Assembly: GCF_029837695.1 (NCBI RefSeq)
Contig: NZ_JAOEEA010000010.1
Location: 62,001 to 126,000 of the forward strand
Reading direction: 5' to 3'
DNA from: Pseudomonas sp. GD04019
GTDB taxonomy: Bacteria; Pseudomonadota; Gammaproteobacteria; Pseudomonadales; Pseudomonadaceae
DNA length: 64,000 nt
Positions 63,123 to 64,000 of the stretch are shown one piece after another. A program made the position numbers and the translations under genes. The notes under the pieces were generated by a model. That model made no database searches, was not told the origin of the DNA, and saw only the letters and a program-made list of their open reading frames with translations. Numbering within the stretch: the stretch's first letter is position 1; each line of letters starts with the position of its first letter.

Positions 63123-64000
63123 GCACCGCCAGTGCACGCATCCAGGCCATCGACGCCCTGCTGCCGCAGACCCAGTGCGGCAAGTGTGGCCACCCTGGCT
63201 GCAAGCCCTACGCCGCAGGCATCGCCAACGGCGAAGCGATCAACAAGTGCCCGCCGGGCGGCAGCGCCACCATCCACGCCATCGCTCAGCTGCTGCAAGT
63301 ACCGGAGCTGCCGCTGGAGCTGCCGGAAGTACCGCCGCAGATCGCGCTGATCCGCGAGGCCGAGTGCATCGGCTGCACCAAGTGCATCCAGGCCTGCCCG
63401 GTGGATGCCATCGTCGGCGCGGCCAAGCTGATGCACACGGTGATCACCGCCGAGTGCACCGGCTGCGAGCTGTGCGTGGCGCCCTGTCCGGTCGACTGCA
63501 TCGACATCCTGCCGCTGACCGGCGCGCAAGCGCAGCAACAGCGCGAGCGTGCCGACCAGTTCCGCAGCCGCCACGAGGCCCACCTCGCCCGCCTGGCGCG
63601 CAACGACGCCAAGCGCCAGGCCGAGCGCGCGGCGCGGGCGCCTGCAGCCCAGCCCGCGACTCCAGCGCAGCCAGTCGCCAGCAACGACGACCAGTACAAG
63701 CGCCTGAAGATCGAAGCCGCCATGGCCAAAGTGGTGCTGGCCAAGGCCGAGAAGCAACTGGCCCAGCGCGGCAACGACGAGCTGCAGCGCCAGGTGGACG
63801 AACTGCGCCAGGCCGCCGAGCGCGCCCAGCAGGCGCTGGAGCACGCAACGCCAGCGGCGCCGACCGCCCCCACCGAGGGTATCGCCGCGCTCAAGCAGGC
63901 CAAGATCCAGTTCGCCCTGCGTCGCGCCGAACTGGACAAGGCCACGCGCCAGGGCGCGGATGACGCAGCCTTGCAGGCGCTGCGCACCAATCTGGAGGCA
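63119..64000 (+). CDS. rsxB: RsxB/RnfB-like ferredoxin subunit without N-terminal membrane anchor (3' end cut by window)
   Basis: At least 294 residues, open at the window end. The N-terminal [4Fe-4S] domain has Cys20, 23, 28 and 44 ([14 protein letters not shown]). The two-cluster ferredoxin domain has Cys83/86/89/93 and 113/116/119/123 ([26 protein letters not shown]). The 25-30-residue hydrophobic anchor that precedes this in E. coli RsxB is absent: the protein begins directly at the Fe-S domain, and the ATG overlaps the rsxA stop. An extended Ala/Arg/Glu-rich, coil-forming tail (from about 140) replaces the short normal C-terminus. Confidence 0.85.
   Translation, partial: MSTASARIQAIDALLPQTQCGKCGHPGCKPYAAGIANGEAINKCPPGGSATIHAIAQLLQVPELPLELPEVPPQIALIREAECIGCTKCIQACPVDAIVGAAKLMHTVITAECTGCELCVAPCPVDCIDILPLTGAQAQQQRERADQFRSRHEAHLARLARNDAKRQAERAARAPAAQPATPAQPVASNDDQYKRLKIEAAMAKVVLAKAEKQLAQRGNDELQRQVDELRQAAERAQQALEHATPAAPTAPTEGIAALKQAKIQFALRRAELDKATRQGADDAALQALRTNLEA

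Overview
The window is a dense, GC-rich chromosomal segment of a Pseudomonas-type gammaproteobacterium. The protein sequences (FabI, ClpP, ClpX, trigger factor, PpiB, GlnS, Dcd) are close to those I know from P. aeruginosa, and the gene order yejBEF-fabI-ppiD-hupB-lon-clpX-clpP-tig-tRNAs-folD-(insert)-cysS-glnS-ppiB-lpxH follows the classical Pseudomonas order. Some content, such as a glycerol-type ABC transporter and a divergent Rnf complex, points to a non-aeruginosa lineage, perhaps of the mendocina/alcaligenes kind; that is inference. I support 56 protein genes (yejB and rsxB cut by the window edges) and three tRNAs. I see no rRNA, CRISPR array, prophage or transposase gene; one short MITE-like element and one REP doublet are present.

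Layout: 1-4.2 kb, peptide ABC importer (yejBEF) and enoyl-ACP reductase fabI. 4.2-12.7 kb, minus-strand protein quality-control block (tig, clpP, clpX, lon, hupB, ppiD) with a heat-shock-type promoter before lon. 12.8-13.3 kb, a tRNA Arg-His-Leu operon with a stringent-type promoter. 13.4-14.2 kb, folD. 14.3-29.7 kb, an accessory block between folD and cysS: a six-gene glycerol-type ABC transporter with a divergent sigma-54 activator, a GGDEF/EAL protein, FKBP isomerase, DMT exporter with its Lrp-type regulator, a class C beta-lactamase and an SF1 helicase. 29.7-34.3 kb, cysS, glnS, ppiB and lpxH.

34.4-46.1 kb is accessory metabolism: an SPFH protein, a flavodoxin-like protein, a five-gene hydrolase/redox operon (isochorismatase, Ohr, esterase, ABM protein, Tat amidohydrolase) followed by two AraC-type regulators, an RNA-type methyltransferase and the proline symporter putP. 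46.4-52.9 kb holds a chemoreceptor with a tandem HAMP array and a tightly overlapping operon of cupredoxin, EAL/GGDEF sensor, DUF3034 protein and truncated-globin lipoprotein.

52.9-56.5 kb is an NAD salvage module (nrtR divergent from pncA-like, pncB and nadE) with two visible operator candidates. 56.5-62.5 kb holds two small unknowns, a PerM-type protein, dcd, apbC and metG. The window ends in the start of an Rnf/Rsx operon whose RsxA lacks both conserved Fe-S cysteines and whose RsxB lacks the N-terminal membrane anchor. The most unusual signals are this divergent Rnf, the copper/c-di-GMP/globin operon, the asymmetric ATPase pair of the ABC transporter with its sigma-54 control region, and the MITE next to ppiB.
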